From NCBI GenBank assembly GCA_021199255.1, contig JAJQIK010000086.1, positions 1-57,923 on the forward strand: a DNA stretch of 57,923 nt, in the 5' to 3' direction. The notes beneath the pieces were generated by a model. The model searched no databases and was not told the origin of the DNA. It saw only the letters and a program-made list of their open reading frames with translations. This document shows, one piece after another, positions 8,621-14,818 of the stretch. A program made the position numbers and the translations under genes. The DNA is from Clostridiales bacterium (GTDB lineage Bacteria; Bacillota; Clostridia; Lachnospirales; Lachnospiraceae). How positions within the stretch are numbered: position 1 is the stretch's first letter; every line of letters begins with the position of its first letter.

Positions 8621-9587
8621 CAACATTCACCCACGACTCAATGACGCCATCGTTCACCAAAATATGGCAAATGCCTTTCTTCTCAAGATTGCCTATCAGA
8701 TGCTGCATTTGACTGAGTACAGAACTATCGAGTGTTGTATTGGTTATTTTCTCAAGCACAGCATTCAAACGAGCATATCCATCCTCATAGTCTTTCCAAT
8801 ATGTGGTGTTAATTCCGTGCCAAGCATCATCTTTAAGCTGACTAAACTCGTTCTCTCCATCTTCAAAAATGTCCCTAACAGAGCGCTCAACACTCACTGC
8901 ACTATAATATGCCATTCTCTGTTCCTTATAATTTTCAGCATACCGTTTTGGTAGAGATGGCACATCATCATCCGTAAAAGTTTCTTTGTGAAGTTTTTCC
9001 GCATATGTCGCATATAAAGCACGGATATAATCCAGCTCCTGCTTGTTCACATTTTCAGGGACAAGCAGTTGATGAATGGTGATAACCTCACCGCCTATAT
9101 GTAATTTATCGCCTCTGCGCTCTATAGTCGCAGGGGCTATATTTTTTAACAATCTGCCGCTTTCATGCCTTTCATAATTCAAAGACACAACATCATTGGA
9201 AAGTCCTTCTGCACGGTGCCTAATTATTTGCGCCAGTATATTCGCAAGAGCGCGACCAACTTCCAAAGAATTAACGTCGAAACCGAACTATGCCAGCTTA
9301 TCCCTCATGTTGTCAAGAGCGTCCAGCGAATAAGTATCAACAAATTCCGAGAATTTATGCTCATCTATTCTCGGTGCGATGGCTCGCGCCCTTTTTGGTG
9401 AAATCAGTAGTCGGCCACTATAATAAGCTTCTTTTGTTGACTTTCCGAGAGCATAAAGCGGATTGGCCTCTTTATCTAATGCCTCATCATCCAGAATAGC
9501 GTCTATCAGCACAGGCACAAATTCACCAGCGTTTATTTCTATCTCATAATTTTCATGCATGAGTCTCACCAGGTTGCAAAATCGCAC
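8613..9587 (-). pseudogene. ABC-3C system effector/C-terminal-domain protein with in-frame TAG
   Basis: The frame opens at a GTG (9587) preceded by AAGGAGG at 9-nt spacing and runs 324 codons to TAA at 8615-8613. It is broken once by TAG at 9290-9288. The first segment (about 99 codons) has a conserved-looking helical region, KSTKEAYYSGRLLISPKRAR. The second has the pattern of ABC-3C C-terminal domains, including YYSAVSVERSVRDIF, KDYEDGYARL and a C-terminal ILVNDGVIESWV. Both parts are in the same frame, so one substitution (for example CAG or TAT to TAG) explains the break. Effectors of these systems are thought to be released or activated by their ATPase; here both are damaged. Confidence 0.7.
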
Positions 9588-9607
9588 AGCTGATATCCTC
9601 CTTCCCA

Positions 9608-9638
9608 ATGTAGGCAAGCATATAGGCAGATGTAGGCA
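9608..9638 (-). repeat. three spaced 9-bp direct repeats in the leader of the ABC-3C locus
   Basis: Reading the plus strand, ATGTAGGCA (9608-9616), ATATAGGCA (9620-9628) and ATGTAGGCA (9630-9638) recur at 12- and 10-bp steps, about one helical turn. CCTAC at 9641-9645 forms a small inverted repeat with the last copy. They lie between the promoter at 9739-9767 and the GTG start at 9587. Regularly phased copies suggest a protein-binding operator; the binding protein is unknown. Confidence 0.5.
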
Positions 9639-9738
9639 AACCTACGCGTTTTCAAAGACACGTATTCTATAATTGATACATAGAGTTCACCCGCGCTCTG
9701 CAATTGCTCCAGCGCGCACTCAAACGAACTCAATTAAT

Positions 9739-9767
9739 ATTATACTACGTAATTTCGTAAAAGTCAA
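9739..9767 (-). promoter_or_regulatory. near-consensus sigma-A promoter of the ABC-3C/restriction strand
   Basis: On the minus strand TTGACT (9767-9762) and TATAAT (9744-9739) are separated by exactly 17 bp. The spacer holds short inverted arms TACG/CGTA that could be an operator. The promoter lies about 150 nt upstream of the effector GTG and may still drive transcription through the damaged system into the restriction genes. Confidence 0.75.
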
Positions 9768-9953
9768 TATAATTCAGTGAACGCGAAAATTTATTCTCCG
9801 AAACGGCTGAATTTAGGCGATTGCAATGCAGTATAAACCCATCTTATTACTGCACTGTCTGATCAACAATGGCTCAACGGTATGAGATGGCACAATTAAA
9901 CACACAGCTGCCTATTGAATGGGGAGCTGCACACCCGGAATGGAGAGATTCCA

Positions 9954-10181
9954 TCAGGAATCAATATTTGTTTTTGCTTCTTGGCAAAATTTTATTACAA
10001 CACACTTAATCGGTATAAACAACAGCACCAATACCATCATTTTGAAATCTACAATAAATAACCCGATTACGCTACCTGCCATACTGAACGCCTGCTTAAC
10101 CACAAAGAAAACACCACTGTAAACCCCCGTTAGAAGTAGGCCAGGAAGCATTGGTATCTGATGTACCGACAGAATACCCAA
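9954..10181 (-). pseudogene. possible ABC exporter transmembrane-domain fragment
   Basis: A 75-codon open stretch encodes two hydrophobic helices ending FKMMVLVLLFIPIK, followed by a basic segment. This resembles one hairpin of an ABC_membrane exporter domain, where a phrase like NWKLALLVLLFIPL is common. There is no ATPase domain, no clear ribosome binding site and no partner gene nearby, so it is best read as a leftover of a decayed peptide/lantibiotic-type exporter. It could also be a chance hydrophobic frame. Confidence 0.3.
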
Positions 10182-10226
10182 TTCCTGAGAATAAACAAAT
10201 ATAAAAAGAAATGGTATACACAGAAA

Positions 10227-10257
10227 ATGCCTGCACTCTAAAGGGAAATGCAGGCAT
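10227..10257 (-). terminator. intrinsic terminator after the aegerolysin gene
   Basis: A perfect 9-bp stem, ATGCCTGCA (10227-10235) with TGCAGGCAT (10249-10257), has a 13-nt loop. On the minus strand the stem is followed by TTTTC. It lies about 110 nt past the aegerolysin stop and closes that single-gene unit. Confidence 0.65.
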
Positions 10258-10364
10258 CATCCACACTCAATTTTAGATATTTCACCTGCCTACTTGACAA
10301 GGGGCATATCTAAAGTTAGTGTAACGATTTTTCGTATAGAACGACTGGTTGCTGTCTTCCAGAC

Positions 10365-10799
10365 TCATTCATCAAATTCTCTGATTGTTATTGTAATACT
10401 GCCCAAAGCACCAGAATCTAAATTTGCGTTGGAATGGCTCACCATATAATTTTGATTTACACAGCTTGCATCAAACGAATTATGCTTATTCCCCCAAGGA
10501 CAATCCCAAGTGACTACTGCCAGCTTGACAGTTGCTTCTTGTGTACTGGGATCATAGCGGTAAATTTCGAACTTCCCCTGTGTGCCGCTTGCCGCATCAG
10601 AGCGTCCACACACGCAGATGATCCTGTCCTCGTCTGCAGAACCATACTCAATCACTCTCTTGTTCATATCATCCACACTAATTTCCTGATCCTTGTGATC
10701 CAACACATAGAACTTGCCCCATGCCAAACTGGCATTTTGAATAATTACTGAAAATCCCTTTACATTGATATCAAATGTTGCCCATTGTGCATATGCCAT
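10365..10799 (-). CDS. aegerolysin-family protein
   Basis: 144-aa protein that fits the aegerolysin family over its full length (usual size 130-145 aa). It has the N-terminal MAYAQWATFDI strand, NASLAWGKFY, ICVCGRSDAASGTQG, the diagnostic WDCPWGNKHNSF and the C-terminal HSNANLDSGALGSITI. No signal peptide is present, as is normal for the family. Known aegerolysins bind specific membrane lipids such as ceramide phosphoethanolamine, often with a separate MACPF pore-forming partner; a few bacterial members come from insecticidal or sporulating species. No MACPF-like partner is encoded here. A strong AAGGAGG precedes the ATG. The gene has its own promoter and terminator and sits at the inner edge of the AT-rich island, consistent with horizontal acquisition. 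Confidence 0.88.
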   Translation of the reverse strand: MAYAQWATFDINVKGFSVIIQNASLAWGKFYVLDHKDQEISVDDMNKRVIEYGSADEDRIICVCGRSDAASGTQGKFEIYRYDPSTQEATVKLAVVTWDCPWGNKHNSFDASCVNQNYMVSHSNANLDSGALGSITITIREFDE

Positions 10800-10833
10800 A
10801 ATAGAATTTCCTCCTTTTTTTGTAGTTTGATTT

Positions 10834-10863
10834 ATTATATCACATTATATTGACACAAATCAA
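10834..10863 (-). promoter_or_regulatory. sigma-A-type promoter of the aegerolysin gene
   Basis: On the minus strand TTGATT (10863-10858) and TATAAT (10839-10834) are 18 bp apart, with the AAGGAGG ribosome binding site and ATG following within about 40 nt. A second TATAAT-like stretch lies inside the spacer. Confidence 0.55.
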
Positions 10864-10979
10864 CATTTTTTACACGTTCGGGAGCTTCCTAAAACATGCA
10901 TAACAATACTTGCACTTATGGGGATAACCAACGTATGGGCAGAGCAGCCTTCCAGTTCATAACACTCCACACAGGTCAT
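10860..10979 (-). CDS. possible 39-aa cysteine-rich small protein
   Basis: An ATG at 10979 opens 39 codons with a CxxC near the start (MTCVECYELEGC) and a second CxxC at the end (RTCKKC), which could bind zinc. AAGGAGAG is present but 17 nt from the ATG, so translation is uncertain. The stop codon overlaps the -35 box of the aegerolysin promoter. No family was recognised; it may be chance. Confidence 0.2.
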   Translation of the reverse strand: MTCVECYELEGCSAHTLVIPISASIVMHVLGSSRTCKKC

Positions 10980-11008
10980 TGCAAAACCTATTCTTAGCTC
11001 TCCTTTAT

Positions 11009-11380
11009 CTACCAGCTCAGCCAGCTTCCATCGGCATACGCCACGTCCGCTGCCGCCATGACCATGGCAAACAGCAACAGGCTTCCTAACATCAATACGG
11101 CGGGAAAATCATAGCGGAAGCTTTGCCCGCTGTTTCGGCTCTTACGGTCTTCCGCCAAAACTTCTACCCCCAGCAGGATAAAGCAGACAGGCCAGCAGCG
11201 AAATATGACGTGGTAGGGAAGCTTTGGCACAAAAATATGAATCAAAAACAGGACGCCGTAACAGATCAGTGCTATTCCAAATGTCACGGAACCTACTCTC
11301 CGGCTGCGCACAAAAACGGCTGGCTTTTCCTCATCCTTCCCCACAATTTCCTTTTCCTTCCTCTCTATTGATTGCTCCAT
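11009..11380 (-). CDS. LiaF/DUF5668-like membrane protein
   Basis: About 123 aa with a charged cytoplasmic start and three hydrophobic segments. The pattern VTFGIALICYGVLFL ... WPVCFILLGVEVL matches the LiaI/LiaF-like transmembrane region, followed by a third helix (FPAVLMLGSLLLFAMVMA). The start at 11380 is set by GGAGGATTAAT, which also contains the last codons and stop of the gene upstream. Last gene of the ECF sigma operon; a role in envelope-stress sensing is inferred from family and context. Confidence 0.65.
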   Translation of the reverse strand: MEQSIERKEKEIVGKDEEKPAVFVRSRRVGSVTFGIALICYGVLFLIHIFVPKLPYHVIFRCWPVCFILLGVEVLAEDRKSRNSGQSFRYDFPAVLMLGSLLLFAMVMAAADVAYADGSWLSW

Positions 11381-11381
11381 A

Positions 11382-11966
11382 TTAATCCTCCATTCCAGAC
11401 ACATTTTCTTTCGGGAAACCGCTCTCTTCTTCCTTTATCTCAAGGCTCTCCTGCGCCTTCTTCCCGCGCAACAGGACGATTCCGCCCCAGATAATGGCAA
11501 TACCAAACAGGATTCTGGGTACTTCATTCCTCACAAAGTAGAAAAGATTACACAGGTACTCGTTATCCCAGCCGAAAAGATCGCCCAGCAGGTCAAAGCA
11601 TACGTTTACCAGCGTAACGATTCCTATCAGAATCAGCGCCGCGGCGGCAACAGAGCGATACCGTCCGCAGGGTTTTAACTTAAGCTGTTCCAGACTGTCA
11701 AAACCAAAGAGGTATGTATCCTCCAGCGCCTGAAAATCCGCTTCCTCCATATCGCCAATGTTATGGGCATGAAAAAAACTATAAATATAGATAGTCACGG
11801 CTATCATTGCCAACTCGCCGATATTGGTAAAGGGGACTACCATGATACTGAGTGAAAAGCCCAGCAGCAGGCTAAGCCCCATCTTCATCAGTCCCATATA
11901 CATTTCTCCTGCCCCCGGCACAAAAGAGAACAGGAACAACCAGAATTTACTCTTTCTTTTCTTCAT
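11382..11966 (-). CDS. multi-pass membrane protein of the ECF operon
   Basis: About 194 aa. The N-terminus KFWLFLFSFVPGAGEMYMG resembles a TM2-like helix-turn motif; four to five hydrophobic segments follow, and the C-terminal pair (RILFGIAIIWGGIVLL) is LiaF-like. The start at 11966 follows GGAGG placed inside the end of the upstream gene. The C-terminus reads M-E-D-stop, as does the upstream protein, so both junctions use the same ATGGAGGATTAA arrangement to couple translation. Confidence 0.6.
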   Translation of the reverse strand: MKKRKSKFWLFLFSFVPGAGEMYMGLMKMGLSLLLGFSLSIMVVPFTNIGELAMIAVTIYIYSFFHAHNIGDMEEADFQALEDTYLFGFDSLEQLKLKPCGRYRSVAAAALILIGIVTLVNVCFDLLGDLFGWDNEYLCNLFYFVRNEVPRILFGIAIIWGGIVLLRGKKAQESLEIKEEESGFPKENVSGMED

Positions 11967-11970
11967 TATC

Positions 11971-12471
11971 TTAATCCTCCATTTCATTTTCCGCTTTTTT
12001 ATTCAGAGACGTCAGGCTATCGGTGAGCCTCGCCCAGAATTTTTGACTTTCATACGCCCATTCCCGCTGTGCCTGATATTGCGCCCGCCAGTCCTCGATC
12101 TCCCGCTCCTTTTTCTGCGCCCTTTCCTCTAAGGGGCTCTGCTGCACCGTTTCCTGTCCTGTGAACCAATTCAGAGAGATTTTCTTCCAATCAGAGATTT
12201 CAGCGGGTACCAGAATCAACACGGTCAGGGCCGCTGCCATAGCGGTCAGCACCTGCATCCGGTAGCCCCATACGCGTTTCTTCCTTCTCTTCTGCTTCTG
12301 TACGCGAATATGCGTCATTATCTGCTCTTTCAGGCAGGCAGGCGCGGAAAGCAGTTCTTCCGCCTCCACCTGACTGATCAGCCGGCGCAGTGCTTCCTCG
12401 CCCAGTTGGAAAACAGGCGCATCCTGATTGCCCTGGGGTCTGTCTTTTTCTTTCTCAAAATTATGTATCAT
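11971..12471 (-). CDS. putative anti-sigma factor with one membrane helix
   Basis: 166-aa protein with an acidic N-terminal region of about 65 residues, a very basic stretch (QKQKRRKKR), one transmembrane helix (VLTAMAAALTVLILVP) and a coiled-coil extracellular tail. The ATGA overlap with the sigma gene (12468-12471) and the single-helix topology are typical of ECF anti-sigma factors. No zinc-binding HxxxCxxC motif of the ZAS type is seen, so the assignment rests on context and topology. Confidence 0.6.
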   Translation of the reverse strand: MIHNFEKEKDRPQGNQDAPVFQLGEEALRRLISQVEAEELLSAPACLKEQIMTHIRVQKQKRRKKRVWGYRMQVLTAMAAALTVLILVPAEISDWKKISLNWFTGQETVQQSPLEERAQKKEREIEDWRAQYQAQREWAYESQKFWARLTDSLTSLNKKAENEMED

Positions 12472-12998
12472 GCGCCGTTCTCCTCCTTTTCATAGAGTTT
12501 GCGCAGCAGCTTCCTTGCGCGGTATATCTGGGTCTGCACCGTCTTCAGCTTCATGCCTCTTTGCGCCGCAATCTCGGCGGCGTCCATTTCGTCGTAATAA
12601 TAGGCCTTGGCGATCTCATTATAAGGGGGCTTGAGCGCCCGGCACCTGGCTAACAGTATCGCCTTCACTTCCGCTTCCAGACAAATATGTTCCGGCGTTC
12701 CCCGCACATCTGGCGGCAGGCAGTCCTCCACGCCCACATCCTCCATCGGCGCCACGCGGCGGCCCGCGCTGCGCAGATAGTCCAGGCATTTATTAGCGGC
12801 GATCCTACAGACCCAGGCCTTCTCATGCTGCCCGTCAAATTCGGACAGATGTCTGTATACCGAGAGAAAGGTCTCCTGGGTCAGATCCTCGGAGGCAAAA
12901 TAGTCCGACGTCATTTTATAACATAAGGAAAAAACAAGATTTCCATAAGAATCAATCAGCGCTGATAATTGTTCTTCCCGGGATTGATTCCGTTCCAT
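12468..12998 (-). CDS. ECF-type RNA polymerase sigma factor
   Basis: 176 aa with region 2 (YGNLVFSLCYKMTSDYFASEDLTQETFL) and region 4 (DAAEIAAQRGMKLKTVQTQIYRARKLL), the usual two-domain ECF size. It leads a four-gene operon with a likely membrane anti-sigma and two LiaF-like membrane proteins. TATAAT at about 13035-13040 upstream lacks a well-placed -35, and a nearby GGAATT could be an ECF-type -35, so autoregulation is possible but unproven. Confidence 0.88.
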   Translation of the reverse strand: MERNQSREEQLSALIDSYGNLVFSLCYKMTSDYFASEDLTQETFLSVYRHLSEFDGQHEKAWVCRIAANKCLDYLRSAGRRVAPMEDVGVEDCLPPDVRGTPEHICLEAEVKAILLARCRALKPPYNEIAKAYYYDEMDAAEIAAQRGMKLKTVQTQIYRARKLLRKLYEKEENGA

Positions 12999-13083
12999 AC
13001 CGTTCTATCCGCCTCCTCTCCATATCGCTCTGTTTATTATAACGAGACAATTCCTTCTGCGTCTTCAACTTTTAAATCTTTTT

Positions 13084-13440
13084 TTATTTTTTCGGCTTGG
13101 GTTTAAAAACCAGGCTGGCCAGATACCCGAACACCAGCGCGGCACAGCAGCCTACCGCGCCCGTTTTAAATCCTCCCTGGAACAGCCCGATAAAGCCGTT
13201 CTGCGCTACGGCCTCCTTCACCCCTTTCATCAGAATATTGCCATAGCCGAGCAAAGGGACGCTTGCCCCCGCCCCCGCGAACTGCGCAAAGGGTTCATAC
13301 CAGCCAAAAAAGCTGATAACCGCTCCCGTACATACCAGAAGCACCATAATCCTTCCCGGCATAAGCTTGGTCTTTTCCATCAAAATCTGGACAAGGGCGC
13401 AGATAACTCCCCCCACCCAAAAAGCGTTAAAATAATCCAT
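13084..13440 (-). CDS. spoVAE: stage V sporulation protein AE (SpoVAE)
   Basis: 118-aa membrane protein. Conserved SpoVAE features include the N-terminal FWVGGVICALVQILM helix and the central FAGAGASVPLLGYGN loop, which also occurs in the related SpoVAC. SpoVA proteins form the spore inner-membrane channel for Ca-dipicolinic acid. Start at 13440, with GGTAAGAC-type spacing; an upstream ATG at 13470 is less likely. It stands alone here, away from spoVAA-AB-AC at 42.5-44.2 kb and spoVAD at 17.3 kb. Confidence 0.88.
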   Translation of the reverse strand: MDYFNAFWVGGVICALVQILMEKTKLMPGRIMVLLVCTGAVISFFGWYEPFAQFAGAGASVPLLGYGNILMKGVKEAVAQNGFIGLFQGGFKTGAVGCCAALVFGYLASLVFKPKPKK

Positions 13441-13543
13441 CGTCTTACCTCCATTCCGCAACAAGCGCATAATTGAAAACAGGAAGAAGCATTTCCCATC
13501 AAATGTTTCTCCCTGTTATTCTTTGTGTTTTAGCCAATATTAT

Positions 13544-14086
13544 TCAAATTTCTGAGGATTCGCGCCCCATTCCGACCATCTGGGCGACCGCCGTCACAAT
13601 CTCGCGGATTGACAACCCTTCGCAGTCCATCGTAAGATCAGCGTAGCGCTCATACATAGGAATCCGCTCCGCATACAGCCCGGCCAGATCCTGTCCGTGC
13701 CGAAGGGTGACGCCCCGTTCCTCCAGGTCTCCCAGCCGTCCGGCAGTCTCCTGCAGAGAAAGCTTCAGGTACACAATCGTACCAATCCGCCGATAATGCT
13801 CCATTGCCCTGACGCCGTATATGACGCTGCCGCCGGTAGCAATGACTGTACGTCTGGCTTCCACAGCGGCATTGACCTCTTCCTCTATCCGCCAGAATCC
13901 TTCCACGCCTTTGTCGGCGATGATCTCATGCAGAAGCTTTCCTTCCCTGTCCTGAATCAGCAGATCAGCGTCCAGAAAGGCATAACCAAGCCGCTTGGCA
14001 AGCACTACTCCCACCGTACTTTTACCTGCGCCGGGCATACCGATCAGAATCACATTCCGCCCTTCACTTTTTCCCTGGTTGCTCAT
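13544..14086 (-). CDS. aroK: shikimate kinase
   Basis: 180 aa, normal for AroK. Walker A is GMPGAGKSTVG, the shikimate-binding DAD motif follows (FLDADLLI) with FWRIEEE, and the GGSVIYG motif matches the GG(G/S) loop. It phosphorylates shikimate at the 3-position for chorismate and aromatic amino acid synthesis. No other aro gene is adjacent; ridA follows upstream on the same strand with a 24-bp gap. Confidence 0.93.
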   Translation of the reverse strand: MSNQGKSEGRNVILIGMPGAGKSTVGVVLAKRLGYAFLDADLLIQDREGKLLHEIIADKGVEGFWRIEEEVNAAVEARRTVIATGGSVIYGVRAMEHYRRIGTIVYLKLSLQETAGRLGDLEERGVTLRHGQDLAGLYAERIPMYERYADLTMDCEGLSIREIVTAVAQMVGMGRESSEI

Positions 14087-14110
14087 GGAACTAACTATGC
14101 CTTTCCACCG

Positions 14111-14488
14111 CTATTTCAGATAAGCGGTTACTTCTACCTCGCACAAAACCTCCTTCGGAAGCTGCTTGACCGCCACGCAGCTTCTGGCGGGTTTCTCGGT
14201 GAAGTATTGCTCGTATACCGCGTTAAAAGCGGCGAAGTCTTCCATGTTTGCCAGAAAGCAGGTGGTTTTAACTACTTTTGTATAATCCGTGCCCGCCTGC
14301 GCAAGAATCGCTCCCACATTTTTCATTACCTGCTCGGCCTGCTCCGTGATATCATTGCCCCGAATACCGCCCGTGGCCGGATCGATAGGGATCTGTCCCG
14401 ACGCAAAGAGAAAATCTCCCGCGATAATTCCCTGAGAATAGGGGCCGATTGCTGCCGGTGCTTTGTCTGTAGATACTTTCGTTAACAT
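14111..14488 (-). CDS. ridA: RidA-family enamine/imine deaminase
   Basis: About 125 aa with the RidA pattern: APAAIGPYSQ, LFASGQIPIDP, the catalytic-site region with Arg in PARSCVAV, and PKEVLCEVEVTAYL at the end. RidA hydrolyses reactive 2-aminoacrylate and related imines. The start at 14488 (second of two adjacent ATGs) has AGGGA 8 nt upstream; longer in-frame starts overlap the neighbour and lack the family start. Confidence 0.92.
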   Translation of the reverse strand: MLTKVSTDKAPAAIGPYSQGIIAGDFLFASGQIPIDPATGGIRGNDITEQAEQVMKNVGAILAQAGTDYTKVVKTTCFLANMEDFAAFNAVYEQYFTEKPARSCVAVKQLPKEVLCEVEVTAYLK

Positions 14489-14525
14489 CATATTTTCCCT
14501 CATTTCTACTCTGTAATTCCTCCTG

Positions 14526-14753
14526 TTATTCAAATCTTGCCTTGACATAATATCCTCTGGCGTTCTCAATCACTTCCGTCACAACGCCCTCCCTCTCCAA
14601 CATTCTTTCCCGAAAGGGAAAATTGCCGGACATCGCCAGCGCCGGGTCGATGGTGTAATAATAGTTGCTGGGAAGGACGCCCTCCGTCACTGTAATCCGG
14701 TCGCCCTCCTTTAATAAGCCGGGACGTTCCATCTTAAATTCCATTTCCCTCAT
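14526..14753 (-). CDS. small conserved-looking hypothetical protein
   Basis: 75 aa, soluble, predicted mostly beta (GDRITVTEGVLPSNYYYTIDP ... GVVTEVIENARGYYVKARFE), in the manner of a small barrel. No family was recognised. A GGCGG-type ribosome binding site precedes the ATG. It sits between the hybrid kinase and ridA on the same strand; no functional link can be shown. Confidence 0.6.
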   Translation of the reverse strand: MREMEFKMERPGLLKEGDRITVTEGVLPSNYYYTIDPALAMSGNFPFRERMLEREGVVTEVIENARGYYVKARFE

Positions 14754-14818
14754 TCCGCCGCCTTCTTTCTGATAAATCCCTGCTGCGGGAGCCTGCTCTC
14801 CGCCGCGCAGACGCCTTC

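Noticed and set aside
9608-9645. CRISPR-like array
   Set aside because: Units are only 9 bp with 1-3 bp gaps, no spacers and no cas genes.
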